64,000 bases of DNA from DASRSS01 sp035765515 (lineage in GTDB: Bacteria; Actinomycetota; Actinomycetes; Mycobacteriales; Jatrophihabitantaceae): NCBI GenBank assembly GCA_035765515.1, contig DASTXN010000013.1, positions 1 through 64,000 of the forward strand. The letters are read 5' to 3'. Shown here one piece after another: positions 42,996 to 51,075 of the stretch. The notes beneath the pieces were generated by a model that did not search any database, was not told where the DNA came from, and was given only the letters and a program-made list of their open reading frames with translations. A program made the translations under genes and the position numbers. The stretch's first letter is position 1. Every line of letters starts with the position of its first letter.

Positions 42996-43010
42996 GCCCG
43001 GCATCCGGGC
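42996..43010 (+). terminator. Hairpin after the GH15 gene
   Basis: GCCCGG-CAT-CCGGGC forms a perfect 6-bp stem with a 3-nt loop, starting two bases after the TAA stop. There is no T-tract, as is common in actinobacterial terminators. Confidence 0.5.
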
Positions 43011-43137
43011 TAAGGGCGGCTAAGGCTCGCTGAGGTCCTCGCCGCGCTCACGCATGCGGCGAACTACCGATGCCCCGAGCGGACCCTTAGCCGAACAGTG
43101 AGTGCATCGACACCTGACTTCGTCCGAGGAGGACGCG

Positions 43138-43311
43138 ATGCACCCGATCATCTCCGCCGCGATCGCCGAGCAACGCCACGCCGACCTACTGCGTTCGGCA
43201 GCGCGCGATCGGCAGCGGCGCGAAGTGCCCCGGCCGGGTTCCGAGGAGCAGCGGCGGGGACGCATACCGGCCGCCGCACTCCTGTTGCGCGGCTGGTTGG
43301 TCCGCGGCTGA
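43138..43311 (+). CDS. Small basic hypothetical protein
   Basis: A 57-residue product starts MHPIISAAIAEQRHADLLRSAA, predicted as an amphipathic helix, followed by an Arg-rich stretch and a short hydrophobic C terminus. A good RBS (GAGGAGGA, 43126-43133) precedes the ATG. Small proteins with a similar opening occur widely in actinobacteria without known function. An upstream ATG at 43102 has no clear RBS. Confidence 0.65.
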   Translation: MHPIISAAIAEQRHADLLRSAARDRQRREVPRPGSEEQRRGRIPAAALLLRGWLVRG

Positions 43312-43328
43312 CCCCGTGCCGGGCGGCG

Positions 43329-43592
43329 TCAGAACGCGCCGTTGGCCTTGGCGCGCGAGCCGAGGAAACCGACGTAGCCGAGCAGGCCCAGCACGCCGAC
43401 CTTGCGCAGCTTCGGAACGGCCAGGGCGGCACCGATCGCCAGCTCGGTCGCGCCGTTGCGCTTCACCCAGGCCTGCGTGTCGTCCGGGAAGGCCGCCTTG
43501 CTGATTCCCTCGAACGCCTCTGGCTTGACCAGGTGCGCGGCGCCGGTCGCGGCGACGAGCAGGCCGACCTTGCGGAGCGAGAACAGTGCCAT
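43329..43592 (-). CDS. Small DoxX-like membrane protein
   Basis: The 87-residue product has two hydrophobic segments (about residues 7-22 and 49-80) and the pattern HLVKPEAFEGISKAAFP, resembling small DoxX-like actinobacterial membrane proteins. Function unknown. It converges on the small basic gene. Confidence 0.7.
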   Translation of the reverse strand: MALFSLRKVGLLVAATGAAHLVKPEAFEGISKAAFPDDTQAWVKRNGATELAIGAALAVPKLRKVGVLGLLGYVGFLGSRAKANGAF

Positions 43593-43642
43593 GACGGATC
43601 CCTTCGACGAACGACCGGTGTCGTAGAACCTAGCTGACCCGT

Positions 43643-43665
43643 GCCGGCCCTCAGCGCGGGCCGGC
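43643..43665 (-). terminator. Hairpin at the end of the glgE-treS-mak-glgB operon
   Basis: GCCGGCCC (43643-43650) and GGGCCGGC (43658-43665) form a perfect 8-bp stem with a 7-nt loop. The glgB stop codon falls in the loop. No T-tract follows. A role as terminator is inferred from position. Confidence 0.5.
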
Positions 43666-45852
43666 GTAGCGCAGCCAGAGGGCGCCGAGCGGCGGGACGC
43701 GCAGGGTGGTCGACGCGGGCAGGCCGTGCCACGGCTCGTCGACCGCCGTCACCCCGCCGAAGTTGCCGACGCCCGAACCGAAGTACTGATCGGCATCGGT
43801 GTTGATCACTTCGTCCCAGCGTCCGGCGAACGGTAGGCCGAGGCGGTAGTTCTCGTGCGGGACGGACGAGAAGTTCGCGACGCACGCGATCGTGGATTCC
43901 CCTCCCCCGCCGGCTACGCCCTCACTGGCGGGGGTACCCCCATTGACCCCGTACCTCACGAACGAATACACGTTGCCGGACGCATCGTTCGCGTCGATCC
44001 AGCGGAACCCCTCGGGCGAGGTGTCCTGCGACCACAGCGCGTCGCTCTCGCGGTAGGTGCGGTTCAGGTCCGCGATGAGCCGGGCGACGCCGCGGTGGTC
44101 GGGGGAGTCGAGCAGCCACCAGTCCAGCGAGCGCGCCTCCGACCACTCAGCACCCTGCGCGAACTCCTGCCCCATGAACAGCAACTGCTTGCCGGGATGC
44201 GCCCACATGTACGCGTACAGCGTGCGCAGCGTCGCCATCTGCTGCCAGCGGTCACCGGGAATCTTGTTCAGCAACGAACCCTTGCCGTGCACCACCTCGT
44301 CGTGCGACAGCGGCATGACGAAGTTCTCCGTGTAGGCGTACATCATCGAGAACGTCAGCTCGTTGTGGTGGTACTGACGGTGGATCGGCTGGTGCGCGAT
44401 GTAGCTGAGCGTGTCGTGCATCCAGCCCATGTCCCACTTGAACCCGAACCCGAGACCGCCCAGGTGGGTCGGACGCGTCACGCCGGGCCACGAGGTCGAC
44501 TCCTCGGCGATCGTCACCACACCCGGCACCCGCTTGTAGACCGTCGCGTTCATCTCCTGCAGGAACGCGACCGCCTCCAGGTTCTCGCGGCCGCCGTACT
44601 TGTTGGGCAGCCAGCCGCCCTCTGGACGCGAGTAGTCCAGGTACAGCATGGACGCCACCGCGTCGACCCGCAGCCCGTCTATGTGGAACTCCTCAAGCCA
44701 GAACAGCGCGTTGGCGACGAGGAAGTTGCGCACCTCGCTGCGGCCGAAGTCGAAGACGTAGGTGCCCCAGTCCAGCTGCTCGCCCCGGCGGGGGTCGGCG
44801 TGCTCGTACAGGGGTGTGCCGTCGAAACGTGCCAGCGCCCACTCGTCCTTCGGGAAGTGGGCGGGCACCCAGTCGACGATCACGCCGATGCCGGCGCGGT
44901 GCAGCGCGTCGACCAGGTGGCGGAACTCGTCCGGGCTGCCGAAGCGCGCGGACGGCGCGTAGTAGGACGACACCTGATAGCCCCACGAGCCGCCGAACGG
45001 GTGCTCGGCGACGGGCAGGAACTCGACGTGCGTGAACCCGGACTCCAGGACGTGCGCGACGAGTTGCTCGGCGAGCTCGCGATAGGACAGGCCCAGCCGC
45101 CACGAGCCGAGGTGCACTTCGTAGATCGACATCGGCGCGGCGTGCCACGCGGTCTTCGCGCGCCGGTCCAGCCAGTCGCCGTCGCCCCACTCGTAGCGCG
45201 TGGTGTGCACGACGGACGCGGTCGCGGGCGGCACCTCGGTCGCGAACGCCATCGGGTCCGCCTTCTCGCGCCACTGCCCGTCCGCACCGAGGATGCGGAA
45301 CTTGTACCGCGCGCCGTCCTCGACGCCGGGCACGAACAGTTCCCAGACGCCGGACGATCCCAGTGAACGCATCGGCAGCGCGCGCCCGGACCAGTGGTCG
45401 AAGTCGCCGACCAGCCGCACACCACGGGCGTTCGGCGCCCACACCGCGAACGAGGTGCCGCTGACGGGACCGCCCGGCGTGTCGTAGCTGCGCCGGTGCG
45501 CGCCGAGCACGTGCCACAGGTTCTCGTGCCGGCCCTCCCCGATCAGGTGCAGGTCGACCTCGCCGAGCGTGGGCAGCCAGCGGTACGGGTCGTCGACCAG
45601 GTAGGTGCCGGAGCCGTAGCTGACCTCGAGCCGGTAGTCGCCGACCTCGCCGTCCACGACAGCCTCGAACAGGCCACCGTCGCGCAGCAGCTTCATCGGC
45701 GTGCGGGTGTGACCGTGCAGCACGTCGACGGCGGTGGCGTCCGGGCGCAGTGTGCGCACGACGGATTTGCCCCTGCCGCCCGGGTGCCGGCCGAGAATCG
45801 AGTGCGGGTCGTGGTGCGCGCCGGACATGAACTGGTCCAGGTCGACGGTCAC
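43651..45852 (-). CDS. glgB: 1,4-alpha-glucan branching enzyme
   Basis: It introduces alpha-1,6 branches into glycogen or maltosyl-derived glucan. The 733-residue GH13 product has an N-terminal CBM48 domain and the barrel motifs DWVPAHF, GLRVDAVASMLYLDY (nucleophile Asp), IAEEST (acid Glu) and LSHDEVVHGK. Residues 638-650 are an unusual Gly-rich insertion encoded by a palindromic sequence shared with meaB. I chose the GTG at 45852, overlapping the maltokinase stop as GTGA. It is the last gene of the GlgE operon. Confidence 0.96.
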   Translation of the reverse strand: MTVDLDQFMSGAHHDPHSILGRHPGGRGKSVVRTLRPDATAVDVLHGHTRTPMKLLRDGGLFEAVVDGEVGDYRLEVSYGSGTYLVDDPYRWLPTLGEVDLHLIGEGRHENLWHVLGAHRRSYDTPGGPVSGTSFAVWAPNARGVRLVGDFDHWSGRALPMRSLGSSGVWELFVPGVEDGARYKFRILGADGQWREKADPMAFATEVPPATASVVHTTRYEWGDGDWLDRRAKTAWHAAPMSIYEVHLGSWRLGLSYRELAEQLVAHVLESGFTHVEFLPVAEHPFGGSWGYQVSSYYAPSARFGSPDEFRHLVDALHRAGIGVIVDWVPAHFPKDEWALARFDGTPLYEHADPRRGEQLDWGTYVFDFGRSEVRNFLVANALFWLEEFHIDGLRVDAVASMLYLDYSRPEGGWLPNKYGGRENLEAVAFLQEMNATVYKRVPGVVTIAEESTSWPGVTRPTHLGGLGFGFKWDMGWMHDTLSYIAHQPIHRQYHHNELTFSMMYAYTENFVMPLSHDEVVHGKGSLLNKIPGDRWQQMATLRTLYAYMWAHPGKQLLFMGQEFAQGAEWSEARSLDWWLLDSPDHRGVARLIADLNRTYRESDALWSQDTSPEGFRWIDANDASGNVYSFVRYGVNGGTPASEGVAGGGGESTIACVANFSSVPHENYRLGLPFAGRWDEVINTDADQYFGSGVGNFGGVTAVDEPWHGLPASTTLRVPPLGALWLRYAGPR
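43903..43941 (-). repeat. GC-rich palindromic insert inside glgB (coding)
   Basis: This 39-bp in-frame stretch, read on the coding strand, opens with GGGGGTACCCCCGCCAGT and ends with GTAGCCGGCGGGGGA. Both blocks are identical to the ends of the meaB insert. It encodes GGTPASEGVAGGG between the conserved strands SFVRYG and ACVANF of the C-terminal beta domain, where I would expect a short turn. Confidence 0.85.
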
Positions 45853-47243
45853 GATGCGGCCACCTCCGCGAGCCGGGTCAGGGAAGCGAGTGGGATCGGC
45901 AGCCACGACGGACGGTGCCGCGCCTCGTACACCGCCTCGTAGACGGCCTTGTCCGCCTCGAACGCACGCAGTGCCACGCCCTGGTCGCGCGGATCGTGTC
46001 CGGCCGCGTCGCCGTAGCCGACGCAGAACGCCTCCCGGTTGCGCTCGGCCCACTCGTCCGCGCGGTACGCGAGCTGCGGGACGTAGCCGGTCTCGATCAG
46101 CCGGTGGTGCCCGGCGTACTCGAACGAACGCAGCATGCCGGCGACGTCACGCAGGGCCGAGTCGGGCCGGCGGCGCGCGGCGAGGTCGGCCATCGGCTCG
46201 CCCTCGAAGTCGATGATCACCCAGCGGTGCACGGTGCGCAGTGCCTGGCCCAGGTGCAGGTCACCGTGGATGCGCTGCACCGGCAGCTCGCCGCCGAGCG
46301 CGCCGAACGAGTCGAACAGGTCGTGCAGCCCCGACGCGACCGGCGCGAGCTGCGGCACGATCGCGACCGCGTGGTCGAGCCGGCCGTGCATGGCGTCCGC
46401 GCGCTCGGCGAGCTCCTGCGCGCCGGCGACACCGGTGCCGAACGCGGCCGCCAGGTCCGCGTGGACCTCGGCCACCGCGGCACCGAGCCGCTGCGCCTCG
46501 CCCGCAAAGTCGCCGCCGGCCTCTTCGGCGTGCAGGTCCGCCTCGGCCATCAGGTCGCGGACGCTGGTCTTGGCCAGCTCCCAACCGTCCGTAGCGGTGG
46601 TCATGAACTCCTGCAGCATCGCCAGGGCGTACGTCTCGCCGTCGAGCTCTGCTGCGATCGAGCCGAGCAACCGCGGCACATGCCTGGCGCCGCGCTCGCT
46701 CAGCGCTGCGTGGATCTCGATGTCCGGGTTGATGCCCGGCTGCAGCCGGCGGAAGACCTTCAGGATCGCCAAGTCGGAGTACATCAGGGAGGTGTTGGAC
46801 TGCTCGGCCGTGAGCACCAGGCTGGGTTGATCGACCGGGATCTCGGACGGCTCCGCCGAGCGCGTGAAGGTCAGCGGACCGAGCCGCGCCTCGTCCCGGA
46901 TACCGGCCAGCCAGCCGCGGGTCACGTCCTTGTCGTGCAGCGCGTCGTAGACCCAGTGCATCCGTTCGCCGTCGTCGAACGAGCCGAGCAGCACGTGCTC
47001 CAGGCCCTCCTCGGCGCTGTCGCGGATGACGAGCGGCAGCTGGTACAGCTCGCTGGTCCCGTCGTCGTAACTGACGCGTGCGGTCCAGATCGCGACATCC
47101 GGTGTCGAGGGACCGCCCGCCGCCTGGATGTCGGCGAGCGCGGCGACCTCGACGGTCAGTTCCCGGCCCTTGCCGGCGAACCAGCGCTGTGTCGGCAGCC
47201 AGCTCGCGACGAGCGGCCGGAGTTGCTCGGCGGACGCAGTCAC
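45849..47243 (-). CDS. mak: Maltokinase
   Basis: It phosphorylates maltose with ATP to maltose 1-phosphate, the substrate of GlgE. The 464-residue product has a cystatin-like N-terminal cap (LVASWLPTQRWFAGKGRE) and an aminoglycoside-phosphotransferase-like kinase fold with RIHGDLHLGQAL and IIDFEGEP as catalytic and metal loops. The GTG at 47243 overlaps the treS stop as GTGA. TreS and maltokinase form a complex in mycobacteria. Confidence 0.95.
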   Translation of the reverse strand: MTASAEQLRPLVASWLPTQRWFAGKGRELTVEVAALADIQAAGGPSTPDVAIWTARVSYDDGTSELYQLPLVIRDSAEEGLEHVLLGSFDDGERMHWVYDALHDKDVTRGWLAGIRDEARLGPLTFTRSAEPSEIPVDQPSLVLTAEQSNTSLMYSDLAILKVFRRLQPGINPDIEIHAALSERGARHVPRLLGSIAAELDGETYALAMLQEFMTTATDGWELAKTSVRDLMAEADLHAEEAGGDFAGEAQRLGAAVAEVHADLAAAFGTGVAGAQELAERADAMHGRLDHAVAIVPQLAPVASGLHDLFDSFGALGGELPVQRIHGDLHLGQALRTVHRWVIIDFEGEPMADLAARRRPDSALRDVAGMLRSFEYAGHHRLIETGYVPQLAYRADEWAERNREAFCVGYGDAAGHDPRDQGVALRAFEADKAVYEAVYEARHRPSWLPIPLASLTRLAEVAAS

Positions 47244-48970
47244 GCGAGTACCTCCTCGTCCGTCAGCCCGGTTATCGCGGCCGACTCGGTAGGTCCGGCC
47301 GGAGCCGGGTTGCGCGGAATGCGCAGCCAGTAGAAGCCGTGCCCGGCAAGGGTGAGCAGGTAGGGCAGCTCGCCGATCGCCGGGAAGTGCGTACCGCCGA
47401 TCAGCTCGATCGGCTCTACGCCCTGCCACTGGCGCAGGTCGAGCTCGACCGGCTGTGCGAACCGGGACAGGTTGTTCACGCACAGGACGATGTCGTCACC
47501 GAACTCGCGCACGAAGCTGAGCACCGACGGATTACTACCCCCGATGTCGGTGAAGCTACCCAGGCCGAACGCGGGGTTGGCCTTGCGCTGCATGATCATC
47601 CGGCGCGTCCAGTGCAGCAGCGAGGACGTGTTGCGCGTCTGCGACTCGACGTTCGTCACCTGGTAGCCGTAGATCGAGTCCATGTTCACCGGCAGGTACA
47701 GCCGTCCCGGGTCGCACGTGGAGAAGCCGGCGTTGCGGTCCGGCGTCCACTGCATCGGGGTGCGCACGCCGTCGCGGTCACCGAGCCAGATGTTGTCACC
47801 CATCCCGATCTCGTCGCCGTAGTAGAGGACGGGCGAGCCCGGCAGCGAGAGCAGCAGCGCGGTGAACAGTTCGATCTGGTTGATGTCGTTCTCCAGCAGC
47901 GGCGCGAGCCGGCGGCGGATGCCGATGTTGGCCTTCATCCTGGGATCGGACGCGTACTCGGCCCACATGTAGTCGCGTTCCTCGTCGGTGACCATCTCCA
48001 GGGTCAGCTCGTCGTGGTTACGCAGAAAGATCCCCCACTGGCAGTTGTCGGGGATCGGTGGGGTCTGCGCCATGATCTCCGAGATCGGGTACCGCGACTC
48101 GCGGCGCACGGCCATGAAGATGCGCGGCATGACCGGGAAGTGGAAGGCCATGTGGCACTCGTCGCCACCGGTCGACGGGTTGCCGAAATACTCGACGACG
48201 TCGGCCGGCCACTGGTTGGCTTCACACAGCAGAACGCGGTCCGGGTAGTCGCGGTCGATCTCCTTGCGGACCCGCCGCAGGAACTCGTGCGTCTCCGGCA
48301 GGTTCTCGCCGTTCGTGCCGTCGCGCACGTACAGGTACGGGACGGCGTCGAGGCGGAACCCGTCGATGCCGAGGTCCAGCCAGAAGCGCAGCGCGTCGAT
48401 GATCGCCTGCTGGACGCCGGGAGAGTCGAAGTTCAGGTCCGGCTGGTGGCTGAAGAAGCGATGCCAGAAGTACTGCTTGCGCACCGGGTCGAACGTCCAG
48501 TTCGACGGCTCGGTGTCGACGAAGATGATGCGCGCGTCGGGAAAGCGGGCGTCGTCGTCGTTCCACACGTAGAAGTCGCCGTACGGGCCTGTCGGGTCGG
48601 AGCGCGAGGCCTGGAACCACGGGTGCTGGTCGGAGGTGTGGTTCATGACGAAGTCGATGATCACGCGCATGCCGCGCTGGTGGGCTGCGTCCAGGAATCC
48701 TTGGAAGTCGTCGATGGTGCCGAACTCGGGCAGCACGCCGCAGTAGTCGCTGACGTCATAGCCGCCGTCACGCAGCGGGGACGGGTAGAACGGCGGCAGC
48801 CACAGGCAGTCGATCCCGAGCCACTGCAGGTAGTCGAGCTTGTCGGTCAGCCCGCGCAGGTCTCCGGTGCCGTCTCCGTTCGAGTCGGCGAACCCGCGCA
48901 CCAGCACCTCGTAGAAGACGGCGCGCTTGAACCAGTCCGGGTCGGACGGCAGAGGGGTCGACTGGGTCAC
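47240..48970 (-). CDS. treS: Trehalose synthase / maltose glucosylmutase
   Basis: It interconverts trehalose and maltose. The 576-residue GH13 product has VLVRGFADSNGDGTGDLRGL, nucleophile Asp in GFRLDAVPYLY, acid Glu in LLCEANQ and the third Asp in FLRNHDELT, plus the C-terminal beta domain. The start is a GTG. Maltokinase is encoded immediately downstream with a 4-base overlap. Confidence 0.97.
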   Translation of the reverse strand: MTQSTPLPSDPDWFKRAVFYEVLVRGFADSNGDGTGDLRGLTDKLDYLQWLGIDCLWLPPFYPSPLRDGGYDVSDYCGVLPEFGTIDDFQGFLDAAHQRGMRVIIDFVMNHTSDQHPWFQASRSDPTGPYGDFYVWNDDDARFPDARIIFVDTEPSNWTFDPVRKQYFWHRFFSHQPDLNFDSPGVQQAIIDALRFWLDLGIDGFRLDAVPYLYVRDGTNGENLPETHEFLRRVRKEIDRDYPDRVLLCEANQWPADVVEYFGNPSTGGDECHMAFHFPVMPRIFMAVRRESRYPISEIMAQTPPIPDNCQWGIFLRNHDELTLEMVTDEERDYMWAEYASDPRMKANIGIRRRLAPLLENDINQIELFTALLLSLPGSPVLYYGDEIGMGDNIWLGDRDGVRTPMQWTPDRNAGFSTCDPGRLYLPVNMDSIYGYQVTNVESQTRNTSSLLHWTRRMIMQRKANPAFGLGSFTDIGGSNPSVLSFVREFGDDIVLCVNNLSRFAQPVELDLRQWQGVEPIELIGGTHFPAIGELPYLLTLAGHGFYWLRIPRNPAPAGPTESAAITGLTDEEVLA

Positions 48971-49014
48971 GTGACCTTCCTAGCAGGAGGAGGCGGGGCG
49001 GGGTCGGGGGACGA

Positions 49015-51009
49015 TCAGGATTGCCGGACGCTGAACACGTGCGCCGGCTGGGCGTGCGGGTCCAGCCGGACGTAGTTGCGCTCGCCCCACTGGTATTCGG
49101 CGTCGGTCAGCAGATCGTGAACGGTGAAGCCGCTGGTCCACTCCATGCCCAGCGCGGCGAGGTCGAGCGTCACGGTCGCCTCGCGCCACTCGTGCGGGTT
49201 GACCGTGCACACCACGACAACGGTGTCCCCGGTCGCGGCGTCGCGCTTGCTGTACGCGATCAGCTCCGGGTTGTCGACCTCGTGGAAGACCAGGTTCCGC
49301 AGCTGCTGCAGCGCAGGGTGTTCGCGCCGGATGCGGTTCAGCTTGCCGATCAGCGGAGCCAGCGACCGTCCGTCCGCGATCGCGGCCGCGAAATCGCGTG
49401 GCCGCAGCTGGTACTTCTCCGAGTCCAGGTACTCCTCGCTGCCCGGCCGCAGGTTCAGGTGTTCGTACAGCTCGTACCCGGAGTAGACGCCCCAGGTCGG
49501 CGAGAGCGTCGCGGCCAGCACGGCGCGGATCGCGAACGCCGCCGGCCCGCCGTGCACGAGGTAGTCGTGCAGGATGTCCGGCGTGTTGACGAAGAAGTTC
49601 GGCCGCATGTGCGTGGCGGACTCGACCAGCTCGCGGCCGTAGGTCTCCAGCTCCTCTTTCGTGTTGCGCCACGTGAAGTAGGTATAGCTCTGGTGGAAGC
49701 CGACCTTGGCCAGCTCGTGCATCATCGCCGGACGCGTGAACGCCTCGGCCAGGAACAGCACGTCCGGATCGGTTTTCTTCACCTCCGCAATCAGCCACTG
49801 CCAGAAGTTGATCGGCTTGGTGTGCGGGTTGTCGACGCGGAAGATCGTCACGCCGGCGGCGATCCAGTGCCGGATGATGCGCAGGCACTCGGCGTACAGG
49901 CCCGCCGGATCGTTGTCGAAGTTGAGCGGGTAGATGTCCTGGTACTTCTTCGGCGGGTTCTCCGCGTACGCGATCGTGCCGTCCGGCTTGGTCGTGAACC
50001 ACTCCGGATGCTTGTCCACCCAGGGGTGGTCCGGCGCGGCCTGCAGGGCGAAGTCGATCGCGACCTCCATGTCCAGCTCCCGCGCTCGGCGGACGAACGC
50101 TACGAAGTCGTCCATCGTCCCGAGATCGGGATGGATCGCGTCGTGGCCGCCGTGGCGTGAGCCGATGGCCCACGGCGAGCCGACGTCCCACTCGGCAGCC
50201 ACGAGCGTGTTGTTCGGCCCCTTGCGGTTCACCTCGCCGATCGGGTGGATCGGTGGCAGGTACACCACGTCGAAGCCGAGGGAGGCGACGTAGTCCAGGT
50301 GCTCGGTCGCATCGGCGAACGTGCCGTGCCGCAGCGGCTTCGCGGGCGCGACGGGATCGCCGGCCAGTTGCGCACCGATCGAGCGCGGGAAGAACTCGTA
50401 CCAGGACCCGTACAGCGCGCGCGGCCGGTCGACCCACAGCGGGTAGCGCGGCGAGCTGGTGACCAGCTCGCGGATCGGGTGGTCGTACACCAGCCGCTGC
50501 AGGTAGTCGTCGAGTGCGGGCGCGACGCGGTGCGGCAGGTCCAAGGTGGTGTCCCGCAGCGCGCGGGCCGCGGCCTGGGCGCGGGGGCGTTCGGCCTTCG
50601 GCAGCGTGCGCGCGTGCTGGTCGAACAGGAGCGCGCCGGACTCCAGGTCGTTCGCGAGTTCCTGGCTGCCCTGCCCCGCCTCCAGCTTGGCCGTCACCGC
50701 GTGGTGCCACGTCGACATGGGATCGCTCCACGCCTCGATGGCGAACGTCCACATCCCGACGCGGTCGGCGACGACCGACGCGTGCCACTGGTCGGTGCCG
50801 ACCTCGCCGGGGCGCATCCGCTGGGTGCGGACCTTGCGCCCGGCCGCATCGCGCAGCACGACGCTGGCGCCGACGGCGTCGTGTCCCTCGCGGAACACGA
50901 CGGCGGAAACCGGTACCGGCTCGCCGACGACGGCGCGCGCGGGGAACTCCGCGGACACCGTCGAACCGACGACCGGACTGACAGCGGTGAGCCCGATTCT
51001 TCCGACCAC
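49015..51009 (-). CDS. glgE: Alpha-1,4-glucan:maltose-1-phosphate maltosyltransferase
   Basis: It extends alpha-glucans with maltosyl units from maltose 1-phosphate. The 664-residue GH13 product has an N-terminal domain (1-180), IHPIGEVNRKGPNN, nucleophile Asp in FRVDNPHTK and acid Glu in LFLAEAFTRPAMM, as in Streptomyces GlgE. The GTG start is 66 bases from the divergent glgP. It begins the operon glgE-treS-mak-glgB. Confidence 0.97.
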   Translation of the reverse strand: MVGRIGLTAVSPVVGSTVSAEFPARAVVGEPVPVSAVVFREGHDAVGASVVLRDAAGRKVRTQRMRPGEVGTDQWHASVVADRVGMWTFAIEAWSDPMSTWHHAVTAKLEAGQGSQELANDLESGALLFDQHARTLPKAERPRAQAAARALRDTTLDLPHRVAPALDDYLQRLVYDHPIRELVTSSPRYPLWVDRPRALYGSWYEFFPRSIGAQLAGDPVAPAKPLRHGTFADATEHLDYVASLGFDVVYLPPIHPIGEVNRKGPNNTLVAAEWDVGSPWAIGSRHGGHDAIHPDLGTMDDFVAFVRRARELDMEVAIDFALQAAPDHPWVDKHPEWFTTKPDGTIAYAENPPKKYQDIYPLNFDNDPAGLYAECLRIIRHWIAAGVTIFRVDNPHTKPINFWQWLIAEVKKTDPDVLFLAEAFTRPAMMHELAKVGFHQSYTYFTWRNTKEELETYGRELVESATHMRPNFFVNTPDILHDYLVHGGPAAFAIRAVLAATLSPTWGVYSGYELYEHLNLRPGSEEYLDSEKYQLRPRDFAAAIADGRSLAPLIGKLNRIRREHPALQQLRNLVFHEVDNPELIAYSKRDAATGDTVVVVCTVNPHEWREATVTLDLAALGMEWTSGFTVHDLLTDAEYQWGERNYVRLDPHAQPAHVFSVRQS

Positions 51010-51075
51010 GGACGTACCGTACCCAGGTTGCCGGTGACTGTAAGCCTTTCCACCCGGGGTGCTAGCGTGCGGCTG

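Noticed and set aside
50245..51075. N-terminal extension of glgP by 277 codons
   Set aside because: This part lies opposite glgE and has no family similarity; the phosphorylase family begins with KALRRLTV at 51076.
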